Shown here one piece after another: positions 63,213 through 64,000 of a stretch of DNA of 64,000 bases (within the stretch, counting starts at the first letter, position 1; the number at the start of each line of letters is the position of its first letter). Source of the DNA: Mucilaginibacter lacusdianchii (GTDB lineage Bacteria > Bacteroidota > Bacteroidia > Sphingobacteriales > Sphingobacteriaceae); the NCBI RefSeq assembly GCF_009770985.1, contig NZ_WSRW01000001.1, forward strand, positions 1,116,001-1,180,000, read 5' to 3'. The position numbers and the translations under genes were made by a program. The notes beneath the pieces were generated by a model, which was given only the letters and a program-made list of their open reading frames with translations, was not told the DNA's origin and did no database searches.

Positions 63213-64000
63213 ATGGCCATTATTGGTGAACTGCTTAAAACTGCAATTGAATTTACTGACCGGTTTGTAAAAAACCCCAACCCTATCCAGGCACAGCAAG
63301 AGGTGTTGCACCATTTGCTTACCAAAGCAAAAGATACCGCCTTTGGCAAGCACTATAACTTTGATAGCATTTTAAACAGCGCAGATATATACAAAGCCTT
63401 TGCTGATACCGTACCATTGTTTGATTATGACCAGCTGCATGACGAGTGGTGGCACCGTGTAGTAGAAGGTGAAAACGATATTACCTGGCCCGGCCCCACC
63501 CATTACCTGGCCCTAAGCAGCGGCACCACCAGCCACAGCAAAACCATACCGGTAAGCGATGACATGCTCGAGGCTATTCGGCGGTCGGGCATGCAGCAGG
63601 TAGCAGCACTGGCACACTTTGATTTACCGGCCAACTTTTATGGTAAGGAAATTTTAATGCTGGGCAGCAGTACAGCACTAAAAGACATAAACGGCCATTT
63701 AGCGGGCGAAATCAGCGGCATTAGCGCCAGCAACATTCCGCGGTGGTTTGAGGGCTATTACCGTCCGGGCAAAGAAATAGCCAGCATTGTTGATTTTGAC
63801 GAACGTATTAAAGAGATAGCTAAACAAGCGCCGAATTGGGATATTGGCGGCCTATCGGGTATACCTGCCTGGATTGAGCTGATGCTGAAAGAGGTGATAC
63901 GCTACCACAAATTGAACAACATTCACGAGATTTGGCCCAACCTTACCGTTTATACCAGCGGCGGCGTAGCGTTCGAACCTTATAAAAAGAGCCTCGAGAA
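63213..64000 (+). CDS. GH3 auxin-responsive-promoter family protein, N-terminal part
   Basis: Adenylate-forming enzyme family (acyl-acid amido synthetase fold). The 262 codons visible, from ATG 63213, include LALSSGTTSHSKTIPVSDDM (the Thr/Ser-rich ATP-binding loop) and WPNLTVYTSGGVAFEPYKK (second nucleotide-binding motif). IGGLSGIPAWIELMLKEV is also present. The gene continues past the window edge. Bacterial substrates are unknown; the plant enzymes conjugate amino acids to acyl acids. Follows the PLP enzyme after 94 bp. Confidence 0.88.
   Translation, partial: MAIIGELLKTAIEFTDRFVKNPNPIQAQQEVLHHLLTKAKDTAFGKHYNFDSILNSADIYKAFADTVPLFDYDQLHDEWWHRVVEGENDITWPGPTHYLALSSGTTSHSKTIPVSDDMLEAIRRSGMQQVAALAHFDLPANFYGKEILMLGSSTALKDINGHLAGEISGISASNIPRWFEGYYRPGKEIASIVDFDERIKEIAKQAPNWDIGGLSGIPAWIELMLKEVIRYHKLNNIHEIWPNLTVYTSGGVAFEPYKKSLE

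Noticed and set aside
1..64000. CRISPR arrays, insertion sequences, prophage or rRNA genes
   Set aside because: No spaced direct-repeat array, transposase, integrase, phage structural gene or rRNA sequence was recognised.

Overview
The window looks like chromosome from a Bacteroidota bacterium of the Sphingobacteriaceae type (Mucilaginibacter/Pedobacter-like). The reasons are -7 elements of the TANNTTTG kind, weak Shine-Dalgarno signals, SusCD-era carbohydrate genes such as paired GH92 mannosidases, and families typical of that group (DUF4407, DUF2339/DUF3999, Bacteroidota MacB-type permeases, a very long alpha-2-macroglobulin). This assignment is by gene content only; no search could be run.

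Layout. 1-9 kb is housekeeping: partial dapF, an HtrA/DegP protease, a GT39 membrane glycosyltransferase, serS, rsmI and lnt. 9-16 kb holds a GlcNAc-kinase-like/response-regulator pair and an RND efflux operon (MFP, RND pump, TolC). 16-22 kb holds an M61 peptidase, a DUF4407 protein, a rhodanese, prfA and tRNA-Asp. A 1.6-kb segment next to tRNA-Asp (an NTF2-like protein and an AraC regulator) is flanked by a near-copy of the tRNA 3' end and looks like a relic island. Two copies of a mosaic dispersed repeat lie in inverted orientation at about 2.5-2.9 and 18.1-18.7 kb.

24-38.3 kb is the most interesting part: an apparent RNA-repair and tRNA-replacement locus. It has an RtcB RNA ligase, a DUF695 protein, a WYL-domain regulator, a 2137-residue thioester alpha-2-macroglobulin with a lipoprotein partner, and a Ro60/TROVE protein. 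Immediately downstream of the Ro60 gene are four tandem structured RNA units that I interpret as Y RNAs. One contains a tRNA-sized, circularly permuted cloverleaf; another contains a tRNA-like fold without an anticodon arm. rtcB and the Ro60 gene share an almost identical promoter/operator block (ACTGCG direct repeats). Upstream of the Ro60 side lies a cluster of three unusual tRNAs (Pro-UGG, Ile-UAU, Gln-UUG). It is preceded by a 17-codon leader ORF in which 9 codons are Ile, Gln or Pro, and then by a terminator with a competing antiterminator helix. I infer that tRNA damage would stall the leader and switch on the replacement tRNAs, while RtcB, Ro60 and Y RNA handle the damaged molecules.

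38.6-53.5 kb has a DUF2339/DUF3999 pair and a seven-gene operon (HlyD-type MFP, TolC, ABC ATPase, two permeases, sigma54 response regulator, histidine kinase). That operon has a GG-N10-GC sigma54 promoter and upstream inverted repeats. A divergent large ABC permease follows. 53.6-60.4 kb is a glycan-degradation set (two GH92 enzymes, a basic-secretory-protein peptidase) with a LacI regulator. 60.6-64 kb has an APC permease, a translationally coupled trans-sulfuration-type PLP enzyme, and the start of a GH3-family gene.
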